Shown piece by piece: positions 42,958-54,934 of a stretch of DNA of 64,000 bases. The position numbers were made by a program, and so were the translations under genes. The stretch comes from Choristoneura fumiferana (lineage: Eukaryota > Arthropoda > Insecta > Lepidoptera > Tortricidae). Below the pieces are notes generated by a model. The model saw only the letters and a list, made by a program, of their open reading frames with translations, searched no databases and was not told the origin of the DNA. Within the stretch, counting starts at the first letter, position 1. Each line of letters begins with the position of its first letter. Location of the stretch: the NCBI RefSeq assembly GCF_025370935.1, contig NC_133493.1, positions 10,552,891 through 10,616,890 of the forward strand, given 5' to 3'.

Positions 42958-43245
42958 ATACGGAGTTTCTTTGCGCGATAGAATCCGGAATACGGAAATT
43001 CGTCGAAGAACTAAAGTCACTGACATAGCTGGAAAAATATGCAAATTGAAGTGGCAATGGGCAGTCCTCGAGTGGCGAACACGAACCGGAAGACGAAGCG
43101 TTGGCCCTCCCACCAGGTGGACTGACGACATCGTGAGAGTAGCGGGAAACCGGTGGATGCAAGTGGCGAGTTGTCGTTCATTGTGGCGTTCTAAGGGGGA
43201 GGCCTTTGTCCAGCAGTGGACGTCTTCGGGCTGATGATGATGATG
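42958..43245 (+). mobile_element. RTE-type LINE, C-terminal coding tail
   Basis: Codes for the last 87 residues of an endonuclease/reverse transcriptase (RTKVTDIA, KLKWQWA, GRRSVGPPTRWTDDIV, VQQWTSSG) before TGA and a (GAT)n tail. Compared with the family, a few residues in the middle are lost. 5'-truncated and dead. Confidence 0.75.
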
Positions 43246-43369
43246 ATACTATACGGAACCTTCTACGCGCCAGTCCGACTCGCACTTGGCAGTTTTTTAT
43301 TGGTGTGCCGTGGAACTTTGATGAACGAAAAGTAGTTAAATACTTGTGATGTATAGATATCATTTAATA

Positions 43370-43525
43370 ATATTGTAAATCTGTTTAAAAAAAATATACC
43401 TCTTTGAGTTTCTTGCCGGATTCTTCTCAACAGAGGTTTTTCCGAACCGGTGGTAGATTTTTTTTGACATTCATAAGTGCTTGTTATAGCCTAAATTGAA
43501 TAAAGATATTTTGACTTTTTTTTTG
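43370..43525 (+). mobile_element. LINE 3' UTR with TTTGAC-like tail
   Basis: ACCTCTTTGAGTTTCTTGCC, TTCTTCTCAACAGAGG, then AAAGATATTTTGACTTTTTT. Matches 6345-6510. Confidence 0.65.
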
Positions 43526-44208
43526 AGTATGCCATTAAAACCAAAAGGTTGAAAGCGCCTGCCGTAGAGAAACCCAAGCGTACCTCTCTGCATAGCTCGC
43601 TGAGCAACTCTGAGCCTATTTATTTATAAGGCATATAGTGAAGAACCACGTCTCGGGTCCATATGTCATAACTGGCAACACATACGGGCAAAACTATAAC
43701 CAAATAATAGTTATTTGCGTCACAAGGGAGCAAAATGGTGTATTTACGGCGAGAGCGTAAATTGAATCCAGAATGTAGCGAAGGATTCTACAATAGAATC
43801 CTGAGCCCAAGATGAAAATAATTTTGCTCCCGAGTGGCTCATACAACTTTTCACACCGAGCATTAAGAAACTTGAAAAAAAAAAACTAAATATCATTAAA
43901 GAACAACCAGCATAGAAAATGGCGTGGCTTTACAATTATCAACTTCAAAAAATGGTATTTGTCATAAAACACTTAGAAAAGCCTTGAACGGAAAAGTTGC
44001 ACTTTGCTCCCTCTCGTCAGGGAGGAAAAGTTACTTTTCTGAAGGAGAGCTGTGAAAAAAATATTTCGTGCTTTTGATCCTAAGGCCGTATTGCAACGTT
44101 TCTGCCGTTCGAGATCGCAATGCGTTAGAAACGTTAGGCAATACCGCCTCCTCTGCTGTACCCAAGTTACTAGCGTCAGACGCTTCTCTATCGCCGGACT
44201 ACGTAACT

Positions 44209-44638
44209 CAATGAGGGCTATCGTTTTTTGTCTCACTAGATGGCGCACTGTTGCGTGAGGTTTTTAAGTATGGCTTTCAAAGTCTGTTATTACGGGCGTG
44301 AAAACAAAGTTTAGATTAAAATCATATTCAATACACCTTAAACTGTACCATAAAAATATCGAGCATGTCACATTGCTGCATAGTCCCCGTTTTGTTCGAA
44401 AAAAAGGGAGGACAAAGGTTTCCGAAAGACAAAACTGTCTCAAAACACAGACATTCATTGGCCCGGAACGCATATTTGCCATAATTAATTTCAGATATTG
44501 CAAAATATTCACAAAATTATTCTAATTATAAATAAACCCGCGTAGCTCACCCAAAAACTATGAGATTTGACATTTCGGAGACCTCACGCTACACTAGCGC
44601 CTCTAGCGGCGAATTCATACGCGATAGCCCTCATTGCG
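44209..44638. repeat. MITE (ATGAGGGCTATCG ends)
   Basis: AATGAGGGCTATCGTTTTTT and CGCGATAGCCCTCATTGCG are inverted ends, each followed by a TGCGTGAGG or GCGTGAGG block. About 430 bp, AT-rich inside. Confidence 0.65.
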
Positions 44639-44694
44639 TGGTTTGACTACGAGTAGGTATAGTTAATTGAATCCAAGATATAGTGTTATGCGAT

Positions 44695-44998
44695 TCATCA
44701 TCCCAGCCTATATACGTCCCACTGCTGGGCACAGGCCTCCTCTCAGAACAAGAGGGCTTGGGCCATAGTTCCCACGCGGGCCCAGTGCGGATTGGGAACT
44801 TCGCACGCACCATTGAATCGCTTCGCAGGTTTGTGCAGGTTTCCTCACGATGTTTTCCTTCACCGCAAAGCTCGTGGTAAATTTCAAATGTAATTCCGCA
44901 CATCAATTTCGAAAAACTCAGAGGTGCGAGCCGGGGTTCGAACCCACGACCCTCTGCTTGAGAGGCGATAGGTCAAACCACTAGGCCACCACGGCTTC
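44695..44998 (-). mobile_element. SINE family 3, near full length
   Basis: Minus copy from CATCATCCCAGCCTATATA (3' end) to the tRNA-like head AACCACTAGGCCACCACGG. Same interior blocks as 56125-56442. Confidence 0.82.
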
Positions 44999-45261
44999 GG
45001 TTATGGAATTATGAATATTAATATCATCCAGCGCTTTATATTGTGAAACAATACCTCTTCTTGCAGTCGGGTAAAAAGGGTAGAGGCAGTGGCGTAGTTA
45101 GGTAACCATAGGCCCTGGGGCAAAAAATAAACTAGGGCCCCGACTAAACTATTTAAAATCGTTTGTTCCTTATTCCGAATATTCCGAATGTGCGAGAATG
45201 TTCACTAGTTCAATTTATATGTTTTAAGTCAGAGTCCGAGGGGCCCCCTGAACTGAACTTT

Positions 45262-45432
45262 TTTTTTTTTTTTTATTCGACTGGATGGAAAACGAGCAAG
45301 TGGGTCTCCTGATGGTAAGAGATCACCACCACCCATAGACACCTGCAACACACGGGGTATTGCAGATGCGTTGCCAACCAAGAGGCCTAAGATGGGATAC
45401 CTACCTCAAGTGCCAGTAATTTCACCGGCTGT
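45262..45432 (-). repeat. CTCGTTTGCCATCC repeat, minus copy
   Basis: Starts in a run of T (poly-A in the minus sense) and reaches CAAGTGCCAGTAATTTCACC. Full relative to the copy at 6675. Confidence 0.7.
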
Positions 45433-45629
45433 AACTTGGACTTCAACCTGTCACTTGGGTGACTGGGTATTGGTAAATGATAAAGTAGTGTGAGCATAGA
45501 TAGTAGCAGTTAGTATTGAAAAATAAAAAAGTAATGGTGAACCCAAGGTCTAATCCGGGCTTTCCAAACTTATTTGTACTGTGAGGCGACAAAAAAACGC
45601 CTTTAAATCTTCCTTGCTTGCGTGCCTTT

Positions 45630-45763
45630 AAAGGCGAGTGTATCGCCTATTGCAAAGCTGGCAACGCATCCGCTGTCCTAATAATGCTGTAGGTGTCCAT
45701 GGGCGGCGGTGATCACTTACCGTCAGGTGACCCGCCTGCTCGTTTGCCAGCTGTTTGATAAAA
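45630..45763 (+). repeat. Diverged CTCGTTTGCCAGC repeat
   Basis: GCTGTAGGTGTCCATGGGC, CACTTACCGTCAGGTGACC and CTCGTTTGCCAGCTG; a sister subfamily, also at 57530-57632. Confidence 0.6.
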
Positions 45764-46016
45764 AAAAGACGTCCTTGGGACTTCGCCATTTTTTACGACG
45801 CCCCTCGACCCAGCCCCCAAAAATACTTACCAATTTTAGTACTAGTCTAGTAACAGGTTATCAGAGAAACACTAGAAAACATGAAATACGAACGAAATAA
45901 AAACATAAGTTTGGGGAAGCCCTGGTCTAGACTACAGTAGGGCAAGCGTAGGTTGCAGAGTACGGAGTTGTCTACAAAGATGTGTAAACTTAAAATAAAC
46001 GGAATAACTTTACATA

Positions 46017-46137
46017 TCATCATCATCATCATCATCAGCCCGAAGACGTCCACTGCTGGACAAAGGCCTCCCCCTTAGAACGTCACAATGAACGACAACT
46101 TGCCACTTGCATCCACCGGTTTCCCGCTACTCCAACA
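46017..46137 (-). mobile_element. RTE-type LINE 3' end fragment
   Basis: (ATC)n, then AAGACGTCCACTGCTGGAC and ACTTGCATCCACCGGTTTC, the minus-strand counterpart of the tail at 42958-43245. A similar fragment is at 51250-51360. Confidence 0.65.
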
Positions 46138-46394
46138 TACAACTTTACATATAATCCTACCAAATTAGAAATGTGAACAAATTCCCGACATTTCATACTT
46201 CACTGTCTCAAAAACGACTGAACCAATTTTAATGAAACATAGCTAGAACCACTACCATAAACTAGTTTTCACGTAAAACAATCGAATTGAAATCGGTTCA
46301 TCTATTTGAGAGCTACGATGCCACAGACTATAGACCTTGGCGTCAAACTTATAACACCCCTTTTTTTGGGTCGGGGGTTCAAAAGGGTAGGTAT

Positions 46395-46572
46395 CTAGGT
46401 ACCATCAGCCAAATAAGTGGTCTATCAATTTTTAAACAAGTTCCTATCAAATGAATATGTCGCTAAAGCCGAACTTTCAAGTTGACAGACACGTCTATTG
46501 GCATTATTGTTTTATGACGTGCAAACGATTATCAACTTTAGGGTGGTAGACCACATATTTGGCTGATGGTAC
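46395..46572. repeat. MITE (GGTACCATCAGCCAAATA)
   Basis: GGTACCATCAGCCAAATAAG and ATTTGGCTGATGGTAC ends are inverted; about 175 bp. A half copy is at 31777. Confidence 0.75.
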
Positions 46573-47280
46573 ATAAAATGGACAAGACAAGTATGAGTAA
46601 AGTAACAGTTAGTAACGTATAATTTTACAATTTAAATGTACCTAATGGAGACTAAAAGTCTAGTCTAGGCTACAGTAGCGTAGGTTGCGAAGTAAGGAAT
46701 CGTCTACAAAGACGTCTACCTATTTTTTTTTGTAATTTTATTATTATTGATTTAATATACAATAACTGAAATAAATCAGGTAACATCATCATCTGCGGCC
46801 TTTATAACGTTTTTGGATGTCCAATAAAGTTAACAATTGTTGTTGTTGTTTTAGGTTCCCCGAACTAACCCTACCGGCTACCGGTCATTTTACAGCGCAG
46901 CGCCTGACAAACTGAGTAATTTATAAATAAATCGACTTAGATCGTTTGTATTGGTGTCCCAAATAAGTACTAATTTATTTTTCATCGATTGTAGTTTTTA
47001 CTGCCATGTTTTGTTTTTAATTTCGGCCAAACACAATGAAACAGTGCGCTAGAAATAAACGCATAAATAAGTTTACGAACAGCGTCGCGAATACTTCTCA
47101 CATTTTTGTTTTAATTTCCAAGAAGAGGCGACATAAAAAACGTCGGAACACGGGATCAAAACGTCAGTTATTCAAATTAACGTTGTTACACATCTACTCT
47201 ACGGTGACTTAAAAAGGTTTTCTTCGCTTCCAATTTGAGTTGGCATCAATTTTCTACCCTCATCAGGGGAACAATGGGGA

Positions 47281-47526
47281 ATGACCTTAAGGTGGTGGCC
47301 AGTACGCATGCGTACACCACCCCAGCTAAGACTGTCATGGCCGCTCCTCAGTACGCGTATCGACGCCGCACGCCGAGCGTTGTCTAAACTCCTTTATCAA
47401 ATTTTCGAAAAAAGAACCCACCATAGACAGTTTCGATTGTGCCAGTGTTTCAGTGACAGTTATCCTAGTGCTGTGCGATTTGAATTTGGAGTTTTATTTT
47501 CACGGAGAAGGTGCTTCCAACGAACG
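47281..47526 (+). promoter_or_regulatory. Candidate first exon with strong splice donor
   Basis: A GC-richer island ends at GAACG followed by GTGAGT (47527), an excellent donor. A TTCAGTG initiator-like sequence lies near 47450. The open frame here is not protein-like, so it would be a 5' leader exon of a gene running to the right, whose coding exons I cannot find in the window. Confidence 0.3.
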
Positions 47527-48074
47527 GTGAGTGCCTCGTTGAATGTTTTCAGGAAAATACACGGTATATTGATAGATATTCGTGGGCTACGAGTATTTTT
47601 CTGTGTAGACGTTCGCTGTACATCTTTGGCTGTGTCTGTGACTCGAAAGCAGCATTAGTGTCTACTAATGTTTAAAGAGTTTATTGATTTTGGAATGTTT
47701 TCGTGAGTATTTTACGTGGGCGTAAGGGAAAGTGGTTAATTAATTTATTGAACAAAGTCTTTTCATTTTATTCGGAGCGTTTGCTTGGCTTCCACCTAAT
47801 TGCTTGGTCGGTGATTCATTTTAATGACTTCTTTTTGTTTTGATATTTCGGGGAATTTGCCAATTTCTTAGCTGCGTTACGTTGAAAAATTAAAAGGTTT
47901 CATGTTTTTAATTGGGGAAACATTTGAATTTTCACTGAAACAGAAATTAAAAAGCAATGAAAAGAAAGTACCTAAGTACCGTAAAACAGGCCAGGGTAAG
48001 TAGGGACAAAATTGAAGTTCAAACCTCGATAATTTTTTTTTCATAAGTGGTATGAGTTTTAGTTTAATAATGAT

Positions 48075-48605
48075 TAACTATCTGTCGTTTAGTTTAATGT
48101 GGGGGCCGGCGTGCTGCAGGTGCTCGATGCTTATTACTTTTAAAATATTATTCACAGTAAATTTTATGTCATCTTCCTCATCCATGACAGTCTCAGCACC
48201 TGGCATAATGTTACACGAACTCAGTAATGACTTAACAGAGAAATGATCCCTAAACAGATTAGCTACGAGGCTACGAGTATTAGGTTCCATCACGCCGTCA
48301 ATGCTCGAAGGCAGTCCAGATTTATCATTCAGTTTTTTTGTACTTTTCCAGAAGCTACGGAAATCCTTATTCGAGTGGTGTGATGCTAGTACATGAAGTT
48401 TAATTTGCTCCTGGCTTGTTTTACACCATTTTAGTTTAGATTTACACTTCCTCCTGCTTTCACACATTTCCTAATGAATTGTACCTGATCTCGGTGCACC
48501 TTCTGTCCCTTCTGAACCTTCTGTCTGGACTCCCTGTGGGCACTGGCGACGTACTTATTCCATCCCAACACTTGCTTCTTTTTCTTACTGGGCTGACGTA
48601 AATGT
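48075..48605 (-). mobile_element. LINE fragment: endonuclease-RT linker region
   Basis: A 129-codon open frame (48078-48467) with HHSNKDFRSFWKSTKKLN and VANLFRDHFSVKSLL matches the linker between endonuclease and reverse transcriptase in Jockey/CR1-type LINEs. Just upstream, the conceptual translation continues with LGWNKYVASAHRESR, the end of the endonuclease, but in broken frames. No catalytic motif remains. A dead, truncated copy. Confidence 0.7.
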
Positions 48606-48676
48606 TGAAAATGTTGAATGGCTAATGTAAAAATACCATAAACGGGACTTATCTATCAGCCTATCACGACACACGA

Positions 48677-49016
48677 GCAAGGCTCGGATACCGGTTAAAT
48701 TTCCAAACCGTTATCATGTACTTGGCGCAAAACCTTTTCATTTTGGTTTCGTTCGCGAAGCCGTTATTTTTAAACCGGTTTTTAAGGGAACATTTCCATA
48801 AAGTTCTTGTCAGATTAACCGGTTTAGAACAAAAAAAACGGTTTATTCCAGCGCAGGATAAACGTCGCCGCCCGCCGCCACTCGTCGAATAAACCGGTTT
48901 ACTTAGGTTATAGTTAAGTTCTTAAAAACGTTCGCGTTCTTATAAAAGTTCGGAGTTAAACCAAAATAAACCGGTATTTACCGCTATTTTATAAACCGGT
49001 TCTGAGCCTTGCACAC
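48677..49016. repeat. MITE carrying an AACCGGTT array
   Basis: Ends GCAAGGCTCGGATACCGG and AACCGGTTCTGAGCCTTGC are inverted. Inside, ACCGGT occurs at 48690, 48773, 48818, 48893, 48970 and 48995, mostly as AAACCGGTTT, with further AACCG half sites. Confidence 0.7.
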
Positions 49017-49375
49017 GAGTAGGTAATACATTTACCTCAGCGTTTCGATCACATTGCAGTGGCCATGGTCGAAACGTCGAGGTAAATATTACTCGGTAAG
49101 TATTTAACTATGAGTAAAAATCACGAAAGTTTAAACATTATTAAATTACGATATTATGGAGCAGTCCTTAATTATGAGACAATCACGGGAAGTCTCGTAA
49201 TGCAAGGGACGGGCCCTAATCCCCATCAGGCCCAATGCGGTCCGGGACTTTAGGGGGTTTCAATCACAATATCCATTATCAAATTGAAATCTTAGATACT
49301 AATATTATAAGTACCTCCTAAAATTTGCATGAGCATGCTTGCGCGTTTGTTAGTTCTTCACGCTAAAACAGCTGA

Positions 49376-49377
<2 letters not shown>

Positions 49378-49414
<37 letters not shown>
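49378..49414. repeat. (AC)n microsatellite
   Basis: About 18 AC units, followed by ATATAAAAACACAAACAC. Confidence 0.9.
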
Positions 49415-49417
<3 letters not shown>

Positions 49418-49759
49418 AAAACACAAACACGTGAAAAAAGTCTTAGGATACTCATTCATTATACTTACCTTACTTCTACCATAGACTAAGGCATTGTAAG
49501 TAACAAAGTTTATAGACTCCTGGCCTGAAATAAACACATATTTAATTTAATTTAATTATCCTGACATAGTACTAATATGTATATATTAAAATGTTCAAAA
49601 CTGTCTAGGGATAAAAATATCTCTACTCTTTTAATAAGTGTAAATAATTTGAACGCAACTACACAAATTTGAGCAATATTTTTTTGCCTGTTTTAATATT
49701 TGATTTTAAAACGGAATATGTCTTGCGTAAGGTAGATACTGTGTGTGATCAAAAACTAT

Positions 49760-49975
49760 ATCATCATCATCATTTCAGCCGTAGGACGTCCACTGTTGGA
49801 CAAAGGCCATAGACCTCCAATCGCCTTGTTTGGAAGCGGCCTTCATCCACCGTGAACCGCGGCTTTAACTAGGTTATCCGTCCATCTTGTTGGTGGACGT
49901 CCTATGCTGCGCTTGCTGATCCGCGGTCTCCACTCGAGAACCTTTCGGCCCCAACGACCATCTGTTAATATATCT
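49760..49975 (-). mobile_element. RTE-like LINE 3' fragment
   Basis: (ATC)n, CAGCCGTAGGACGTCCACTG, CATCTTGTTGGTGGACGTC and AACCTTTCGGCCCCAACGAC. Same family as 4148-4430, with a longer 5' part. A partner without the first half is at 42560-42712. Confidence 0.6.
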
Positions 49976-50141
49976 AGATATATAATAAATAATCTCATTT
50001 CCGTTAACTTTTGTATTTACACCATACTAAAAATATCTAAAAGTGAGTTAAAAAGCAAATTAAAAGTTATAAAATTACTATTGACACTGACTTTTCCTAG
50101 TAAAATTTAATAAATAGTCTGGCCCTATAGGTACTTAGAAA

Positions 50142-50252
50142 TGCAAAATCCGAAATTCGCGTATCTTTCAGTCCCGCTGTTGCTTATATTATTTAATACG
50201 TGAGTGAGAGGGATGGAACGATATGAAATTCGATTTTTGTAGTAGCGCCCCT
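50142..50252. repeat. Palindromic MITE (CGAAGTTCGT family), copy 5
   Basis: AAATCCGAAATTCGCG and GAAATTCGATTTTTGTAGTA arms; the most diverged of the five. Confidence 0.6.
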
Positions 50253-50799
50253 GTACTTCCGCTGAATTCCTAAGCCTGAGTCGGCCCGAGCTCTACTATC
50301 GAAGATCCAATGAATAAATTTTCCGAATAACCGAAAAAACAACCACAATATGCAACGAACCGAGGCTTTGTGAGCCCCAGAAACGTTTGGAAAACGGTTT
50401 TGAGGGTTCCGTAGCCAAAAGAGATGAAACGGAACCCGTTTATACCGCCCGTTTCTGTAAGTTCGTCCGTACGTCGCGTTATGCATTTTGCTTTGAAAAT
50501 ACATAGAAATCAGGGCTCTATTTCACCACGCTTACAGGTGCGACAACTACACCACTCCGCGCGGCCGCGTTAGGTATTCGTTTGGGATATTGCTGTCTTT
50601 ATCGCTCGTGACATAAGCGCTCGCAGCCGTCCCCCCCATGCCTTCCGCAACGACGTCCGTAATTTATATCGAAATAGCTGTAGGCTTTTCAAGATTTGGG
50701 CGGTTGAATTTTGGGTTTCGTTGTCCTAATAATCCTCATATTATACGAAAAGTATAGCACAGAAATCAATGATATTTTACAATCAAGATATTCATTATA

Positions 50800-50933
50800 T
50801 TTTCTATGCCTGTGGTTTTTTTTCGATTTTTGTAAAAATGCTTTATTAGTCTTTAATTCTCGTGCAAAGTTGACATCTTTTTTTTCTGATCTTACACATT
50901 TATATGAAAATCTGAAAAACCACAGGCATAGAC
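50800..50933. repeat. MITE (CTATGCCTGTGG ends)
   Basis: CTATGCCTGTGGTTTTTTT and GAAAAACCACAGGCATAG are inverted, about 133 bp apart end to end. Confidence 0.7.
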
Positions 50934-51249
50934 AATTACGTCTAGTCCATACTTACAAAATTTCATCTATTTCTGTTGCCTAGTTTTCAAATGACACGTT
51001 ACCGGGACTACGTTTGTATGGAGAATGGAACGAAGAAACTGAGACTGAGAAGAATTGAGTTCTTCAAAGAACCATTGGTTGAGGTAAAAGAGGCGTAACG
51101 TTTGAAGGTTCTAGAACCGACAAAATAGGTACATAAATATTTTTACAGTATGTATCAAAGACCAAGACCAAGACCAAGTGTAATAAGAGGTATAAATATT
51201 ACAAGGAAAAAGCACTAGGGGCTTATCTAAAAGCCTAATGAAATAATAT

Positions 51250-51362
51250 CACCAATCAGTCAGAAAACGTCCACTGCAGAACAAAGGCCTCCCTTTAGAA
51301 CGCCATAACGAATGACAACTCGCCACTTGCATCCACCGGTTGCCCGCAACTCTCACGATGTT
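51250..51362 (-). mobile_element. RTE-type LINE 3' end fragment
   Basis: AAAACGTCCACTGCAGAACA and CACTTGCATCCACCGGTTG; diverged and truncated. Confidence 0.55.
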
Positions 51363-52430
51363 GATGCAATAATATATAACAACGAAAAGCTCCGTGAATC
51401 TATTACGCATAGATGAGGCACTTCGAGTTTAGGTGATATCCTAACAATGTAGATGAATCTAACATAATTTTAAAGTCTTCCGCTGGACCTAATTATGTAA
51501 AATGATATTGGGTATACCCTTTGGTCGTTAGGTCTACTATACTTCATTTTTTTAGCATTAATAAGAAGGTAAGCGATCTTGACGTCTTTTTATTGAAAAA
51601 CACTTTTGATAAATAAGTCACAGCAAATATGTATACAATTAGCAAGGACATATAATTAACTTATTTTCTAATCCTAAATGAAACGAAGTATAGGTCGATC
51701 AGATGTTATTTTAGTATACATTTCGTTCAGTATACAAATGTCATCATTACGAGATTTACGAGTATGTCAAAAGTTTTTATGACAAATGAATGTTATGTCA
51801 ACTTGTGCCATTTAAACGTTATGCTTTTCAACAGTCATGCATTTTTTATTGCCAGAGGCATAGACACTCGACTATTAAGTAAAATTCACTCCAGGTAAGA
51901 GGAAGCCAAGAAGTCAATTTTTAGTTTACTTTGAACTAAAAAAGTGCTGTTTTCGCTAAAGTTTGCTTCATAATGAATTCTCAGAAGTTGTTTTCCTTTC
52001 TGAAGATAAATAGAGTCGAGCTTGATTAAAACAAGCTTTTGAGAATATTTTGTTTTCTTTACAGTGAGTTTCTTTCGTTAAAAAAGAAACACAATGTTAT
52101 CTTAAGTACTGAATAAACTGCCGAATAAAAAGTAACAAATTGGTAGGAGACAAAACTGAGACGAGTATGTTGTGTGGAAAATGTTGTTTAGGTAAAAACC
52201 TGGGTAAAAAGTAAAACTAGGTACAGTCAAGGGCAAAGATATCGACGCGGCCAAAGTTACAAAAATATGTATAGATACACAACTTTATGCACTTAATATT
52301 ATTTCCAAAATTTTCCAATTAGGTACTTTCAATGACAATTTCAAAATTATGATTTGTATAAAGAACGATCAGCTGTTTGGCTAATTCATGTCACTCAATT
52401 AAAAAAAATCACAACATAAATATTATATGT
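51363..52430. other. No feature recognised
   Basis: One kb of AT-rich DNA with no gene-like frame and no repeat shared with the rest of the window. Confidence 0.5.
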
Positions 52431-53396
52431 ATTGTATTATATAACGCAGCCAGCCTTATGGACACCCTGCCCAATAGCAGCAACTTAGGTGATATTTGTA
52501 AATATAGATTTTTTGGATTAGAGTAAGTTAGTTTTAGTTCTATTTTTTTTATTTCTATTAATTATTGTATATATTATTTGTTTGTTTATAAATAAAAACA
52601 CGTATTGTATTGTATATTGTTATACTTTTATATTACAACAGAAAAAATAACGTTCCAAATCCTGCCCTATGTTTGAATTAGGGTGCTACTACACACACAC
52701 ACAGACACACATAGCGGTCAAACTTATAACACCCCTCTTTTTGCGTCGGGGGTTAAAAAGCAAAAGGCGTCTCCCCGTTTTCAGACACTACGCAATAAAA
52801 GACCATGAGGGGTGTTTTTCCACGCGACATTTTCTACGCGCAAAGGCGTTATGAAATGCCATACGCGGTGCTCTAGCAGCAGTATTGAATAAACTACGGA
52901 AGGGTGGACTTATTGGAATTCTGATGCTTTACTTTTATATCTCGGATTCAGATTTATGATAGTGTAGGTCGATCATCATCATCACAGCCTGTATACGTGG
53001 GGACGTATCTGAATATCGAAAATTAATATATCTACCTATCTAAAGTTAATAAGTTTTGTTAAAAATTTCATTTTTAATACAAGATTTTTTGCTGACTGTA
53101 CTTTTTGTTGACTGTACTTGTATTGTCTACCAAACTACATTTGTATACCAAATTTCAAGTCGATGCCATTAACTGTTGAAGAGTTCCGTCCTGTGGAGAC
53201 GATCCTGGCTGAACTACCAGGATGTCACTACCAGATTATTGTATTGTCACGCAATTTACATAAGTATACCAAATTTCAAGCCAATCAAACTACTGGAAGT
53301 TAGTCGAATTCAATTTGCAAGATTATATTACAGACAGACAGACAACGGGACACGTGAAACTAAAAACAACTAAAAATAAATAAATAAAAGCTTGTA

Positions 53397-53467
53397 AAAT
53401 ATCGACGGTCAAAATATCGAAAGTAGGTTAGGTTAGGTTAGGTTCGATATTTTGACCGTCGATATTT
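53397..53467. repeat. Perfect 24-bp inverted repeat with a TTAGG loop
   Basis: Arms 53397-53420 and 53444-53467 are perfect complements (ATCGACGGTCAAAATATCGA in the left arm). The 23-base loop is GTAGGTTAGGTTAGGTTAGG-like, about four units of the insect telomere repeat. Confidence 0.85.
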
Positions 53468-53574
53468 CAATTTTCGATGTTCAGATACGTGCTCGTAATC
53501 ATAATACATGCAAAATCGTGGGTTATGGGTTTTTAAAATCGGAAAAAGTTGTGACGATAGCGTATAACCAAAAC

Positions 53575-53810
53575 TGGGCTCAGGCTTCTCTCAGAATGAG
53601 AGGGCTTGGGCCGTAGTTCCTACGCGGGCCCAGTGCGGATTGGGAACTTCACACACATCATTGAATTGCTTCGCAGGTTTGTGCAGGTTTCCGTAAAGCT
53701 CGTGGTAAGCAAATGTAATTTCGCAAGCGAATTTAGAAGAAGTCAGAGGTTTAAACCCACGATCCTCTGCTTGAGAGGCCAAGATCGAACCACTAGGCCA
53801 ACACGGCTTT
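53575..53810 (-). mobile_element. SINE family 3, 3' truncated
   Basis: Contains CAGGCTTCTCTCAGAATGAG, the GGGCCCAGTGCGGATTGGG block and head CTAGGCCAACACGGC. The 3' tail is missing. Confidence 0.72.
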
Positions 53811-54934
53811 TTTTATTACAAGCTTTTATTTAGTTTGACCTGTCCCGTTGTCTGTCTGTCTGTAATCAAACCTTGCAAGTTAAATTCGACCAACTTCCAT
53901 TAGTTAGTCGTAGATTGACTTGAAATTTGGTATACCTACTTACTTATGTAAATTGCGTTACAATACAATAATCTGGTAGTGACATTCTGGTAGTCCAGCC
54001 AGGATCGTCTCCACAGGACGGAATTCTTCAACGGTGGGTTACAATACAAGTATAGTCAACAAAAAGTACAGTCAGCAAAAAAATGCTTGTTTTTTTTTTT
54101 TACCAATAACATGTATTTAATCGGCGTATTGACCGATACGGTGTTGGAAAATAATTGCCAGATTAATTGTTCACTGTAGCGTCACCAAAACATGTTATTT
54201 GTTACTAAAATATATATACTTTACTGACGTGTTAATAGCCGAGATATCCGGGGTTCAGCTAAAAACCGGCGCTGCAGCCCTGGTTACAGGCCTATGGCAC
54301 ATGCTGAGCTGAGTTCTTTTTGCATCACACTACAGCACAACGTCTCTAATTTTTCTCTCTTCTTCTGTTTATGTTTTTACTGTATCTTTGTTGTGATGTA
54401 GTGTTTTTTTATGTCAATTAATGTTATTTATTTTTTTATTGATATACCAACAGTGTTTACACAGGAAATTACATTAGATTTACAATGGTTATGATATGAG
54501 TTTGAGTCTTTGAGTTTGTATATGCCTGACTGTTTCGAACCAATCTGTAGTTCTTCTCAAAACGAGTTCGAAAGGAAATCCTACTACATCTCGGCCATGC
54601 ATTGAACTGGGAACACCTCCGCCAGTCGTGGTGGTGGGTGAAGGGGGGGGGTGCAGCAAGAACTTAAATGCAGCGAGAAACTAAGCCATAATTCACTGAT
54701 GTTCCGATAAGATATGGCGCTCCAGTTTTTCTTTTAGTTTCAGTCGAGACGGTTTCTTTTAATTTTATTTGTGGTTTAGTTTGCCACACCCTTCACTAAT
54801 AAACACACTCTTAGAATGAATTGTAGACTTGTATGCATGTTCTGATAAAAACCATGCGTATTTATACTAGTCAAAAGAAAAGAAGGGTTACTTGAGTTCC
54901 ATCGGTAAAACGAGATCAAAAACGTCGCACTAAT

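Larger units (their letters stand above)
53040..54100. repeat. Large inverted repeat of one element with TTAGG hairpin and SINE between
   Basis: 53040-53395 (plus) and 53812-54100 (minus) are copies of the repeat also seen at 25058, facing each other. Between them are the TTAGG hairpin (53397-53467) and a SINE of family 3. Confidence 0.65.

Noticed and set aside
47281..47658. 125-codon open frame as a protein gene
   Set aside because: Composition is rich in Arg, Cys and Phe without domain-like order, and a strong splice donor interrupts it. A non-coding first exon fits better.
50711..50983. 90-codon hydrophobic frame
   Set aside because: It lies across a MITE whose T-rich arm produces runs of Phe and Leu.
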